64,000 nt of DNA, taken from positions 1-64,000 of the forward strand of contig NZ_JASNJD010000007.1 of NCBI RefSeq assembly GCF_030164425.1, given 5' to 3'. Shown one piece after another: positions 23,993-33,309 of the stretch (its first letter is position 1; each line of letters opens with the position of its first letter). The position numbers and the translations under genes are program-made. This stretch comes from Pseudodonghicola flavimaris. GTDB lineage: Bacteria; Pseudomonadota; Alphaproteobacteria; Rhodobacterales; Rhodobacteraceae. The notes under the pieces are model-generated. The model saw only the letters and a program-made list of their open reading frames with translations, ran no database searches and was not told the DNA's origin.

Positions 23993-25815
23993 TGCCGGAC
24001 GGGCAAACCCCTCTCGTTTCGATCGAGAACCTGCGGGTCGAATTCCAGGGCGAAGACGGCCCCATCGTCGGCGTCGAAGACGTCAGCTTCTCCATCGCCC
24101 CGGGAGAGACCGTCTGTGTGGTCGGCGAAAGCGGCTCGGGCAAGTCGGTGACCTCGCTGTCGCTGATGCGGCTGGTCGAATTCGGCGGCGGCCGGATCGT
24201 CGACGGACGGCTGGAGTTCGCCCGCGACGGCGGCGTCGTCGATGTCGCTCAGGCCGATCCGGACACCATGCAGGCGATCCGCGGCAATGAGATCGGGATG
24301 ATTTTTCAGGAGCCGATGACCTCGCTCAACCCGGTTTTCACCATCGAACGGCAGATGACCGACGGGCTGCGGATGCATCGCGGCCTGAGCGCCGAGGCCG
24401 CCCGCGCCCGGGCGCTGGAGCTGCTGCGGCAGGTCCGCATTCCCGAACCCGAGCGGCGGCTGAAGCAATATCCGCATGAGCTGTCGGGCGGCATGCGCCA
24501 GCGGGTGGTGATCGCCATGGCGATGGCCTGCGAACCGCGCCTGCTGATCGCCGACGAGCCGACTACCGCGCTCGACGTGACGATCCAGGCGGAAATCCTG
24601 TCGCTGATCAATCGGCTGAAGCGCGAAACCGGCATGGCGGTTCTGTTCATCACCCACGATATGGCGGTGGTCGCCCAGGTCGCCGACCGGGTGGTGGTGA
24701 TGTATCGCGGCAATCTGGTCGAGGAAGGCCCGGTCCAAGAGATCTTCGCCCATCCGAAAGAACCCTATACCCGCGCGCTGCTGGCTGCGGTGCCCCGGCT
24801 GGGCGAGATGCGCGGCAAGAGCGCACCGGAACCGCTGCGCCTGGTCGGAGAGGATGAGCACCGGCTGACGCCCACCGCCCCGGCGGAGCGCGGCCCGCTC
24901 CTCGAAGTATCGCATCTGACGACGCGGTTCCCGGTCAAGGGCGGGCTGTTCCGCCGCACCGTCGCCAATGTCCACGCGGTTGAGGACGTGAGCTTCGTCA
25001 TCAACCGGGGCGAGACGCTGGCGCTGGTGGGCGAATCCGGCTGCGGCAAGTCCAGCTGTGGCCGGTCGATCCTGCGGCTGTCCCAGCCGACCTCCGGCAC
25101 GGTCCTGTTGGACAAGCGCGATATCCTCGGGCTGAACGACCGCGATCTGCGCCGGGCCTGGGCCGATATGCAGATGGTGTTCCAGGATCCCTTCGCTTCG
25201 CTCAACCCCTATATGCGGCTCAGTGAACAGGTGGCCGAACCGCTGACCAACTACGGGCTTGCCCGCGGGTCCGAGGTGCAGGATCGGGTCGCCGGCCTCT
25301 TCGACCGGGTGCAGCTGCCGCGCAGTTTCATGTCGCGGTTCCCGCATGAGCTTTCCGGCGGCCAGCGCCAAAGGGTCGCCATCGCCCGGGCGCTGGCGGT
25401 CCGGCCCAAGCTGATCATCGCCGACGAGGCGGTCAGCGCGCTGGATGTCAGCGTGCAGGCGCAGGTCCTGAACCTGATGATGGAACTGCAGGCGGAGCTC
25501 GATATCTCGTTTCTCTTCATCAGCCACGACATGGCGGTGGTGGAGCGGGTCTCCCATCGTGTCGGGGTGATGTACCGCGGCCGGCTGGTGGAGATCGGCG
25601 ACCGCGCCCAGGTGATGGAATCCCCGCAGCACGCCTATACCCGCAGCCTGCTGAGCGCGGTTCCCATCGCCGATCCGGCGCGCCGGACCATCGGCGAGGA
25701 TATGAATTTCCGCCCGATCCCCTCGCCGGTCTTCCCGATCGGCCATGAGGCCGCCCCCTCCGTCTATGAAGAGGTGGCGCCGGGCCATCTCGTGCTCAGC
25801 ACCGCCTTCGACTGA
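23992..25815 (+). CDS. ABC importer 2, fused double ATP-binding protein (DppD-DppF in one chain)
   Basis: A 607-aa protein with two complete ABC domains. Domain 1 has [24 protein letters not shown] and [11 protein letters not shown]. Domain 2, from about residue 300, has LVGESGCGKS, LSGGQRQRVAIARAL and IIADEAVSALD. One polypeptide replaces the DppD/DppF pair used by importer 1. ATG 23992 is preferred to the overlapping GTG 23989 because AAAGGAG is 7 nt from it. Importer 2 therefore has a complete set of genes. Confidence 0.92.
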   Translation: MPDGQTPLVSIENLRVEFQGEDGPIVGVEDVSFSIAPGETVCVVGESGSGKSVTSLSLMRLVEFGGGRIVDGRLEFARDGGVVDVAQADPDTMQAIRGNEIGMIFQEPMTSLNPVFTIERQMTDGLRMHRGLSAEAARARALELLRQVRIPEPERRLKQYPHELSGGMRQRVVIAMAMACEPRLLIADEPTTALDVTIQAEILSLINRLKRETGMAVLFITHDMAVVAQVADRVVVMYRGNLVEEGPVQEIFAHPKEPYTRALLAAVPRLGEMRGKSAPEPLRLVGEDEHRLTPTAPAERGPLLEVSHLTTRFPVKGGLFRRTVANVHAVEDVSFVINRGETLALVGESGCGKSSCGRSILRLSQPTSGTVLLDKRDILGLNDRDLRRAWADMQMVFQDPFASLNPYMRLSEQVAEPLTNYGLARGSEVQDRVAGLFDRVQLPRSFMSRFPHELSGGQRQRVAIARALAVRPKLIIADEAVSALDVSVQAQVLNLMMELQAELDISFLFISHDMAVVERVSHRVGVMYRGRLVEIGDRAQVMESPQHAYTRSLLSAVPIADPARRTIGEDMNFRPIPSPVFPIGHEAAPSVYEEVAPGHLVLSTAFD

Positions 25816-25832
25816 AGAGAAAGCCCCTGACC

Positions 25833-26783
25833 ATGACCCACCACCTGAAAGCCAGCCCCGAAACCTGTGCCTGGGGCTATTTCGATGCGGCCCTCGCGCC
25901 CGCCCTTGAGGTCGAGAGCGGTTCCGTCGTCGTGATCGACACCGTCTCCGGCGGGCCGGGGCAGATCCCCGATCCCGCCTCCGGCCGCCATATTCCGCCC
26001 GAGCTCTTCGATATCCACGCGCGCAGCCCGCGGCAGGAGCCCGGCCATATCCTGACCGGTCCGGTTGCGGTCACCGGGGCCCGGCCGGGGCAGGTGCTGC
26101 AGGTCGATATCCTCGATGTCACGCTGCGTCAGGACTGGGGCTGGAACATCATCCGACCGCTGTCGGGCACCCTGCCGCTGGAGTTCCCCGAGGCCAGAAC
26201 CGAGATCATTCCGCTCGATCTCGATGCCATGACCGGGCAGCTGTCCTGGGGGCTGGAGCTGCCGCTGAAACCCTTCTTCGGGGTGATGGGGGTGGCGCCG
26301 CCGCCGAATTGGGGCCGGATCTCGACCATCCAGCCCCGCGCCCACGGCGGCAATCTCGACAACAAGGAACTGGTGGCGGGCACGACGCTCTTTCTGCCGG
26401 TCCATGCCGAAGGCGCGCTGTTCTCTTGCGGCGACGGCCACGGGGTCCAGGGCGATGGCGAGGTCTGCGTGACCGCGATCGAGACCGCGCTTCAGGGGCG
26501 CTTCCGACTGACCCTGCGCGACGATATGGAGCTGAGTACGCCACAGGCCGAGACGCCGACGCATCTGATCACGATGGGGTTGCACGAAGATCTGAACCGC
26601 TGTGCCGAGATGGCACTGCGCGAGATGATCGCGCTGATCGTTGCACGCACCGGGCTCAGCCGCGAGGATGCCTATATGCTCTGTTCGCTGGCCGGCGATC
26701 TGCGGATCACGCAGACGGTCAACGGCAACAAGGGCGTGCATATGATGATGGAAACCGCGCTGCTGAGCCAGGGCGCGGTCTGA
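25833..26783 (+). CDS. Acetamidase/formamidase family protein
   Basis: A 316-aa FmdA/AmdA-family amidohydrolase of normal length for the bacterial single-domain type. Conserved blocks include FFGVMGVAP, the Gly-Asn-Asp/Asn segment HGGNLDNKELVAG, GALFSCGDGHGVQGDGEVC and YMLCSLAGDLRI. Members release ammonia from short amides such as formamide and acetamide in the cytoplasm. It begins 17 bp after the fused ATPase, so it sits in the importer 2 operon. The substrate may be a larger amide. Confidence 0.9.
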   Translation: MTHHLKASPETCAWGYFDAALAPALEVESGSVVVIDTVSGGPGQIPDPASGRHIPPELFDIHARSPRQEPGHILTGPVAVTGARPGQVLQVDILDVTLRQDWGWNIIRPLSGTLPLEFPEARTEIIPLDLDAMTGQLSWGLELPLKPFFGVMGVAPPPNWGRISTIQPRAHGGNLDNKELVAGTTLFLPVHAEGALFSCGDGHGVQGDGEVCVTAIETALQGRFRLTLRDDMELSTPQAETPTHLITMGLHEDLNRCAEMALREMIALIVARTGLSREDAYMLCSLAGDLRITQTVNGNKGVHMMMETALLSQGAV

Positions 26784-26799
26784 GCCGGAGACGAAGAGA

Positions 26800-27762
26800 A
26801 TGACTGTCAAAACCGCAGTGATCGGGCTGGGGATCATGGGCCGGCGGATGCTGGAGCATATGGAGCGTCACGAGGGATATGCCCCGGTGGCGATCTGGGA
26901 CCCGGACCCCGAGGCCTGCCGACTGGCCGCGGAGCTTTCTGCCGGGGCCGGCGTCGCCGCCTCGCCGGAGGCGGCCATCGCCGCCGCCGATCTGGTTTAT
27001 CTTGCCTGCCCGCCGGTGCCACGCAAGGCCTATGCCCTGGCGGCAGCGGAGGCCGGCAAGGCGGTGTTCCTGGAAAAACCGCTGGGTGTCGATGTGGCCG
27101 AGAGCGAGGCGCTGGTCGCCGGGCTGAACGCGGCGGGGGTGCCGGCGGCAGTGAATTTCACCCAGGCCGCGGGGGCGGCGCTGACCGATGTGCAGGCCGC
27201 CGCCCGGGCGGGAGAGCTGGGTGATCTGGCCGGCGTCGACATGGTGGTGACCTATGCGGCCTGGCCCAGGGCCTGGCAACAGGCCGCAGACTGGCTGCGC
27301 TTCCGGGCCGAGGGCGGCATGACCCGCGAGGTGATCTCGCATTTCCTGTTCTTCTCCGAACGCATTCTCGGGCCGCTGCAGGTGGTCTGGGCGCGGCCGT
27401 CCTATCCGGCGGACCCGGTGTTGTGCGAAACCCACCTGCTGGCGCGGCTGGAAACCGCCACCGGCGTCCCGGTGAGCATTCTCGCCAGCGTCGGCGGTGC
27501 CCAGCCGGACCGGCAGGAGCTGACCGTGAAGGGCAGCATCACCAGCCGGCGGATTTCCGAATTCTACATTGACGCGGTCTCTGACGGCGGGGCTTTCACC
27601 GATCTGGCGCCGCCGCCGGAGGACCCGCGCGCCATCAGCCTCAGGGCGCAGCTGGACGACCTGCTGTTGTGCATCGCCGGAAAACCGCATCGGCTCGCCA
27701 CGCCGGAGGAGGCGCTGCGGGTGCAGAAACTGGTCGAGACCATGCTGGCAGGGGCCGGCTGA
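26800..27762 (+). CDS. Gfo/Idh/MocA-family NAD(P)-dependent oxidoreductase
   Basis: A 320-aa dehydrogenase with an N-terminal Rossmann motif GLGIMGRRML (residues 8-17), the LEKPLGVDV motif whose Lys is catalytic in this family, and a C-terminal alpha/beta substrate domain (VKGSITSRRISEFYID). It is the last gene of the importer 2 operon, 16 bp after the acetamidase. The family oxidises or reduces sugar-like and cyclic polyol substrates, so the imported molecule may have a carbohydrate or imino part. This is inference. Confidence 0.85.
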   Translation: MTVKTAVIGLGIMGRRMLEHMERHEGYAPVAIWDPDPEACRLAAELSAGAGVAASPEAAIAAADLVYLACPPVPRKAYALAAAEAGKAVFLEKPLGVDVAESEALVAGLNAAGVPAAVNFTQAAGAALTDVQAAARAGELGDLAGVDMVVTYAAWPRAWQQAADWLRFRAEGGMTREVISHFLFFSERILGPLQVVWARPSYPADPVLCETHLLARLETATGVPVSILASVGGAQPDRQELTVKGSITSRRISEFYIDAVSDGGAFTDLAPPPEDPRAISLRAQLDDLLLCIAGKPHRLATPEEALRVQKLVETMLAGAG

Positions 27763-27811
27763 TCCCGGCGCGGGTTCCGATTGCGGCAGGGATTCCACAG
27801 ATACAACGAGA

Positions 27812-27838
27812 AGCGGGGCCAAAAATGGCCCTGCTTTC
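27812..27838 (+). terminator. Probable terminator of the importer 2 operon
   Basis: Stem AGCGGGGCCA/TGGCCCTGCT (27812-27821 / 27826-27835), nearly perfect with one G-T pair and an AAAA loop, ending in a short T run. It lies 50 nt after the last gene and before an AT-rich intergenic region. Confidence 0.6.
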
Positions 27839-28131
27839 GGATTCCATAATGAATTTTATCATTTATTGAGGAATTTTGCCCATCAATCGGCATCAGGCAT
27901 GGGCGGAGCGCCCGGCCTGGCGTTGACCTTACGAAAACCTGAAGCCGGCGGCAGCGCTGGCTGCTAGGGTACCCCCGGACGTCCGAATCCAAACCTGCGC
28001 CATGCGACACCCGGCGAAAGCCGCGGGCCGGAACGCGCGCGGGATGGGCGCCGAGCAGGGGGCGGACATGGTCGCGCCGCAGAAGTGACACCGCGGAGGC
28101 GCTTCCGCGAAGCCGAGGACGAGAGCAGGCG
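27839..28131. other. Intergenic region upstream of the cyclase operon
   Basis: Together with the terminator this is a 369-bp gap. It starts with an AT-rich island (27838-27886) that may hold the cyclase promoter. A TTGACC hexamer at 27923-27928 has no convincing -10 partner. No gene is seen. Confidence 0.45.
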
Positions 28132-30318
28132 ATGACGCGGCAGCTGGCAGAGGCGACGACGGATCCGCAGGGTCCGGATCAGGGGCGGACGGCGCCGCCG
28201 CGGCGACGGTTCTCCGTCCCGCTGAAACCGGCGGTTCTGCTGGTGGTCATGGCGCTGACGGTGCCGGTTCTGCTGGCGATCATCGACATCAACTACCGCT
28301 CCACCGACCGCGTGGTGCGCGATCACGCCACAGCGCTGGTCGAACGGTTCCGCAGCGAGGCGATCGACGATATCGTCGGAGAATTCGATCATCTGACCGG
28401 CCAGATCGCCACGGCGGCCGAGCTGGGCCATCAGGAACCGGCCTTCTTCGCGGACGACCGCGCGCTCAGCTATCTGTTCCGGGTGCTCGAACACAGCCCC
28501 ACGGTGCTGAACGTCTATGTCGGGCTGCAGGACGGATCGTTCCGGCAGGCCCGGCGGATCGGCGATCCGTCGCAGCCGGTGCTGGGGCAGGTGCCGCCGG
28601 AGGGCACGCGATATGCCTATCGGCTGGTGGAACCGAAGGCGGGTGCGCCGGTTCAGGATCGCTATATCTTCCTCGACGCGCATCAGACCGAACTGGGCGA
28701 GGTCTCCGAACCCAGCCGCTACGATCCGCGCCAGCGCGCCTGGTATCGTCAGGCCGTCGCCGCCGGTGGCACGCTGACCACGGATCCGGAGCTGTTCTGG
28801 GCGCTCGGCCTGGTGGGGTTTTCCGTCGCCGCCCCCTTCGGGCCCGACGATCGGCTGTCCGGCGTGGTGGCGGTGGATGTGACGCTCGACCGGTTTTCAA
28901 ACTATCTGGCGGAGAACCCGCTCAGCCCCAACAGCGTGAGCTATCTTCTGGACGAGAACGGCAACGTTCTGGCGGCCTCGGACGGCACCTCGGTCTATGG
29001 CAGCGCCAATGAGGCGGTGCATCTGCGCCATGTCGCCGATGTCGGCAACCGGCTGGTGGCGCTGGCCTATGCCAACCGCCCGGTGACCGGCAGCGCAGAG
29101 GTCTATCCCTTCTCGCAGGACGGGCGCGACTATCTGGTCGGGCTGACGGATTTCGGCGCCCGCTTCGGCAAGCCCTGGCGGCTCCTGGTGGTGACGCCGC
29201 TGTCGGATTTCACTGCCACGCTCAGCCGCCACAACCGCCAGATGGTGACCTTCGGGCTCTGCGCCGTGGCGGTGCAGCTGTTCCTGATCTACCTGATCGC
29301 CAGCCGGGTGGCGGCGCCGCTGCGCGGGCTGTCGGCCAAGGTCAAGCGTATCCGGTCGCTGGAGCCGGCCGACGATCTGCCGGTGGTCCATTCCTCGGTC
29401 CGGGAAATCGCGGCGCTGTCGCATGCGATTGAAACCCTCGATATCGCGGTGCAGGCCTTCGCCCGCTTCGTGCCGGTGGGTCTGGTGCGCCAGCTTCTGA
29501 CTTCGGAACAGCGGTTGGAGGTCGGCGGTCAGAGCAAATTCCTGACCATCTTCTTCTCCGACATGGAGGGGTTTTCGACTCTGGCCGAAAAGATGGCCTC
29601 CCGCGAACTCCTCGACCGGATTTCCACAATGCTGGAGCTGGTGTCGAAATCGGTGCACCAGGAACAGGGCACCATCGACAAATTCGTCGGCGACGGGGTC
29701 ATGGCCTTCTGGGGCGCGCCGGCGCCGCTGGAGGATCACGCCTGGCATGCCTGTGTCGCGGCGCTGCGTTTGCAGCATGTTCTGGGCCAGCTGAACGAGA
29801 CCTGGCGCGATGCCGATGCGCCGCAGATGCGGCTGCGGGTCGGCATCCATTCCGACGCGGTGCTGGTCGGCAACGTCGGTTCGCGGGAGCGGATGAGCTA
29901 TACCGTGCTGGGCGACGGGGTGAATATCGCGGCGCGGCTGGAGACGCTGAACAAGGAGTATGGCACGCTGATCTGCATCAGCCAGGACACCTTCCGCGAG
30001 GCTGGCGACCGGCTGTGCGTGCGGCCGGTCGATGAGGTGTCGCTGAAGGGGCGGCGGGCCCGGACCACGGTCTATGAGCTTCTCGGGGTCGAGGGGGCGG
30101 AGCCTGAGCTGCGCCCCTCCACCGAAGCGATCGAACTGGCCCGCCTGACCCGCCATGCCTTCGACGCGCTGACCGCCGGCGATCGTGAGGCGGCGCTGGC
30201 GGGGTATCGCGCGGTTCTGGCGCTCCGGCCGCATGACCCGGTGGCGCAGGTGCAGATCGCCCGGCTTTCGACCCGAGACACTTTCCAAATCGCAGGGCTT
30301 TCTCATGAGCAGCATTGA
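28132..30318 (+). CDS. Membrane class III adenylate/guanylate cyclase with periplasmic Cache-type sensor and HAMP-like linker
   Basis: A 728-aa receptor cyclase. TM1 is about residues 33-53; a periplasmic double-Cache-like domain fills 54-370 (WYRQAVAAGG and YLLDENGNVLAASDG are typical); TM2 is about 372-391; a HAMP-like segment follows. The cyclase domain runs from about 465 to 650. Metal-binding Asp477 (FFSDMEGF) and Asp521 (DKFVGDGVMAFWGAP), Lys517, and SYTVLGDGVNIAARLE are all present, so it should be active, probably making cAMP. The Cache fold often binds amino acids or carboxylates. It overlaps the methyltransferase gene by 14 nt. Confidence 0.92.
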   Translation: MTRQLAEATTDPQGPDQGRTAPPRRRFSVPLKPAVLLVVMALTVPVLLAIIDINYRSTDRVVRDHATALVERFRSEAIDDIVGEFDHLTGQIATAAELGHQEPAFFADDRALSYLFRVLEHSPTVLNVYVGLQDGSFRQARRIGDPSQPVLGQVPPEGTRYAYRLVEPKAGAPVQDRYIFLDAHQTELGEVSEPSRYDPRQRAWYRQAVAAGGTLTTDPELFWALGLVGFSVAAPFGPDDRLSGVVAVDVTLDRFSNYLAENPLSPNSVSYLLDENGNVLAASDGTSVYGSANEAVHLRHVADVGNRLVALAYANRPVTGSAEVYPFSQDGRDYLVGLTDFGARFGKPWRLLVVTPLSDFTATLSRHNRQMVTFGLCAVAVQLFLIYLIASRVAAPLRGLSAKVKRIRSLEPADDLPVVHSSVREIAALSHAIETLDIAVQAFARFVPVGLVRQLLTSEQRLEVGGQSKFLTIFFSDMEGFSTLAEKMASRELLDRISTMLELVSKSVHQEQGTIDKFVGDGVMAFWGAPAPLEDHAWHACVAALRLQHVLGQLNETWRDADAPQMRLRVGIHSDAVLVGNVGSRERMSYTVLGDGVNIAARLETLNKEYGTLICISQDTFREAGDRLCVRPVDEVSLKGRRARTTVYELLGVEGAEPELRPSTEAIELARLTRHAFDALTAGDREAALAGYRAVLALRPHDPVAQVQIARLSTRDTFQIAGLSHEQH

Positions 30319-31009
30319 TACCGCCACCGTTTCCGCCTTCCGGCCCAGCATTCACACCTCGGCCGTTCTCCGTCAGGTCCTGTTGCTGGGACCGCGGCTG
30401 CGCGGCGCCCGGGTGCTGGACATCGGCTGCGGCAGCGGCGTGCTGCTGGCCGCAGCCGCCGAGCTCGGCGCGGCAGAGCTCTTCGGCGTCGATGTGGAAC
30501 CGGATGCGCTCGACGAAACCGGTCGGTTGCTGGGCGGCCTCGGTCTCCCGGCGCGGGTCGAGACCGGGCTTGGCCATCTCTATGCGCCGGTCGGGGCACG
30601 GCGGTTCGATCTGGTGCTGGCGAACCTGCCGCATTTCCCGATGCATGCGGCATCGGTCGATGGCCGGCTGCCGACCTGGAGCGATGGGGGCCGCGACGGC
30701 CGCCGCCTGCTGGGGCCGATGATCGCCGGGCTTGGCGAGCATCTGGCGCCGGGCGGCTCTGCCATCGTCGCCCATAACGCCTTCACCGATCTGGACGAAA
30801 CCCGCGCGGTGTTGGCAGCGCAGGGTCTGACGATGGAGATCGCAGACCGGCTGCTGATCCCGGTCGCGGCGGAGAAGCTGATCTGGATGACGCCGGAGAT
30901 CCTGGATCGAGAGCTGGGCCGGACCATCCATCGGATCGGCGATCACGTGTTCACCGAGGTCGCCGTGCTGCGGATCGCGGCGCCGGATGCGGCCGGGGCG
31001 GCGGCTTGA
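30305..31009 (+). CDS. Class I SAM-dependent methyltransferase
   Basis: A 234-aa protein with SAM motif I VLDIGCGSGVLLA and an acidic motif II (FGVDVEPDAL). Instead of the NPPY of nucleic-acid/protein-glutamine methyltransferases it has NLPHF. It therefore resembles the PrmA/HemK-like group but its target is unclear. The start at 30305 lies inside the end of the cyclase gene, and its TGA overlaps the TTG of the next gene, so it is embedded in a tightly coupled operon. A role in modifying a signalling or transport partner is speculation. Confidence 0.8.
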   Translation: MSSIDTATVSAFRPSIHTSAVLRQVLLLGPRLRGARVLDIGCGSGVLLAAAAELGAAELFGVDVEPDALDETGRLLGGLGLPARVETGLGHLYAPVGARRFDLVLANLPHFPMHAASVDGRLPTWSDGGRDGRRLLGPMIAGLGEHLAPGGSAIVAHNAFTDLDETRAVLAAQGLTMEIADRLLIPVAAEKLIWMTPEILDRELGRTIHRIGDHVFTEVAVLRIAAPDAAGAAA

Positions 31010-32652
31010 TCGCGCGTCTCTTTGGCGGCTGTCTCGGCCTGATCCTGACCCTCTGGGCCGCCACTGCCACGGCGGAGACCCCCGAACAGGGGCTGGAGCG
31101 GTTGCTGGACGATCTGCGCGCCGGGATGCCGGCCACCTGCGGCGCGCCGGAACCCGACCGGCTGCTGCAGGTGCTCTGTTCCGGCAAGCTGCGGATCGGC
31201 GTGCGCGACAATTATCCGCTGTTCGCCACGGAGGCGGGCGGCCACCGCACCGGCTACGATATCGAAGTAGCGCGTGCCCTGGCGGCGCATCTGGGGGTCG
31301 TGGCCGAATGGGTGCCGGTGCGCCCCGCCACGCGCATCTCCACCCTTGCCGAGGGCGCCGCCGATGTGGTCATCGCCACCATGGGCCACAATACCCGCCG
31401 TGACACAGAGGCGCGGTTCATCCGGCCGCATTACTACCGGTCCGAGACCATCATTGTCGGCCCGCGCGATGTGGCGGTATCGGATTGGGACGACCTGCGC
31501 AGCCGGACCGTCTGCACCACCATCGGCAATTACGCCAATGCGCATATCGTGTCGCGCGACGTGCGGGTGATGCTGTTCGACAGTGCTAGCCGCCTGCCGG
31601 AGGCCCTGCGCAACGGCACCTGCCGCTTCGTCGCCCATGACGACAGCTTCTTCGCCTCTTATCTGCGCACGGGTCCCATCGCCGAGGCCTTCGACCGCAA
31701 GTTCGGCTTCGACCCGGTGCCCTGGGGCATGGCGGTGGCCGCAACCGGTAGCACCGAACTGGCCCGCGCCCTCGACCTGATCAGCGAGATCATGCACCGG
31801 GACGGCGAATTCCTCGCCCTCGCGCGGCAGAGCGGCATCTTCACCGCCTTTCTGGAGGAGCAGCAGCGGCTGTGGCAGAGCCGGGCCTGTAGCGAGACGC
31901 CGCAAAGCTGCCTGATCCCGGCGCTGAACGCGGTGCCGCCGCCCACTGCCTTCGCCCCGCGGGTGGAACAGGTTCTGGCCTGGACGGAGCGCAACCTGGG
32001 CTTCAGCCCGTCACTGCCGATGCTGATGACCCAGCCGGCCTGGGATCTGTTCCTGGCCGGGATCGTCAATTCGCTGGTGCTGGTCTTCGGGGCGCTGGTG
32101 GCGACGCTGGTGTTCTCCGTCGGTGTCGGGGCGCTGTCGGCGCTGCCGTTCCGGCTGACCCGGGCGCTGTCCTGGCTGATCGTGGTGGCGCTGCAATCCT
32201 CGCCGGTGCTGCTGACGCTGGTCGTGGTCACCGCGGTGGCGCATGTTCTCTTCACCTATTCCTCCGGCGTGGCGCTTGGCGCCGCCATCGTGGCGCTGGG
32301 GCTGATGAACGGGGCCAATGCCGGGCAGGCCATCGGCGAGGCGGCCGAGAGCCTGAGACGCGAACAGGGACTGGGGCGCAGCCTGACGCTGCCGCTGTTC
32401 GGCGCCGCCATGTCGCGGTCGCTGACCCAGATCCTGTCGTTCCTGGTCAATGCCGCCAAGGGCACGCCGGTGGCCAGCTTCACCGGTGCGCCGGAGCTGC
32501 TGGCGGCGCTGACCGATATCACCTCCTTCTCCTCCGGGCGCGGCGATACCTATGCCATCGTGCTGGTCTTCTATCTGGGCGTGGTGTCGCTGGTGGTCTG
32601 GGCCAGCACCCGCACTCGCCGCGCCATCGAACGTCGGAGGGCAGGGGCATGA
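31006..32652 (+). CDS. Fused amino-acid-type solute-binding protein and ABC permease
   Basis: A 548-aa protein starting with TTG (TTGA overlap). It has a Sec-type signal (LFGGCLGLILTLWAATATAE), then a family 3 binding domain at about residues 55-290 (LRIGVRDNYPLF, GYDIEVARALAAHLG). The ligand-gripping Arg of amino-acid binders is apparent (PATRISTLAEGAADVVIA), and so is the late Asp (AHDDSFFAS). From about residue 340 a HisM/GlnP-type permease domain follows (NSLVLVFGALVATL, ESLRREQGLGRSLTLPLFG, YAIVLVFYLGVVSL). Such receptor-permease fusions are known in amino-acid ABC systems. No ATPase gene is adjacent. Confidence 0.88.
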   Translation: MIARLFGGCLGLILTLWAATATAETPEQGLERLLDDLRAGMPATCGAPEPDRLLQVLCSGKLRIGVRDNYPLFATEAGGHRTGYDIEVARALAAHLGVVAEWVPVRPATRISTLAEGAADVVIATMGHNTRRDTEARFIRPHYYRSETIIVGPRDVAVSDWDDLRSRTVCTTIGNYANAHIVSRDVRVMLFDSASRLPEALRNGTCRFVAHDDSFFASYLRTGPIAEAFDRKFGFDPVPWGMAVAATGSTELARALDLISEIMHRDGEFLALARQSGIFTAFLEEQQRLWQSRACSETPQSCLIPALNAVPPPTAFAPRVEQVLAWTERNLGFSPSLPMLMTQPAWDLFLAGIVNSLVLVFGALVATLVFSVGVGALSALPFRLTRALSWLIVVALQSSPVLLTLVVVTAVAHVLFTYSSGVALGAAIVALGLMNGANAGQAIGEAAESLRREQGLGRSLTLPLFGAAMSRSLTQILSFLVNAAKGTPVASFTGAPELLAALTDITSFSSGRGDTYAIVLVFYLGVVSLVVWASTRTRRAIERRRAGA

Positions 32653-33293
32653 GCATGATCGCCGAGCTGCTGCAGTCGGGCTATCCGCGCGATCTGGCCA
32701 GCGCCATGGTGGTGAATTTTCGCATCGCCGGCCTGGCGCTGGCGATGGGGCTGGCCCTGGGGCTGCCGCTGGCCCTGGCCCGTGCCGGGGGGCGGGCCTG
32801 GCGCCATGCGGTGGCGCCGGTTCTGGGGCTGATGCGGGCGGCGCCGACCTTCGTGGTGATGTTCTATCTGCTGAATGTGGTGCCGCGCGATTTCAGCCTG
32901 GGCGGGGTGTCGCTGGCGCCGTCGGGGCCGATGATCGTGGCGCTGTCGCTGGTGCCCTATGCGGCGGCCTATGCGGCCGACAATGGCGGCGAGGCGCTGC
33001 GGAGCCTGCGGCGCGGCTCGCTCGACGGGGCGCTGCTCTTCGTTCCCAATATCGTGCGAGCCTTCTTCGTACTGGTGATGTCCTCCAGTACCGGCGCCGC
33101 CATCGGCGTGAACGAGGGGGTGGCTGTCGTCCTGCGTGAGGCCGACCGCTGGAACACGCTTGGCGACAAGCTGATCGTCTTCGCCATTGGCGTGATCGCC
33201 TTCGGCCTGGTGTTCCAGTCCGGTTTCGCGCTGATGCGGCTGGCGGTGGCCCGCCTGGGGCGGCGTCACCGCGCCCGGATCCGCTCGGGCTGA
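32649..33293 (+). CDS. Amino-acid-type ABC permease (second channel subunit)
   Basis: A 214-aa HisM/GlnP-type membrane protein with about five helices and a coupling loop around GGEALRSLRRGSLDGALLF. It is coupled by ATGA to the fused receptor-permease and presumably pairs with it. It ends 16 bp before the convergent histidine kinase gene, so the operon stops without an ATP-binding subunit. Confidence 0.88.
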   Translation: MSMIAELLQSGYPRDLASAMVVNFRIAGLALAMGLALGLPLALARAGGRAWRHAVAPVLGLMRAAPTFVVMFYLLNVVPRDFSLGGVSLAPSGPMIVALSLVPYAAAYAADNGGEALRSLRRGSLDGALLFVPNIVRAFFVLVMSSSTGAAIGVNEGVAVVLREADRWNTLGDKLIVFAIGVIAFGLVFQSGFALMRLAVARLGRRHRARIRSG

Positions 33294-33309
33294 ACGTACC
33301 TGGCGCGGC

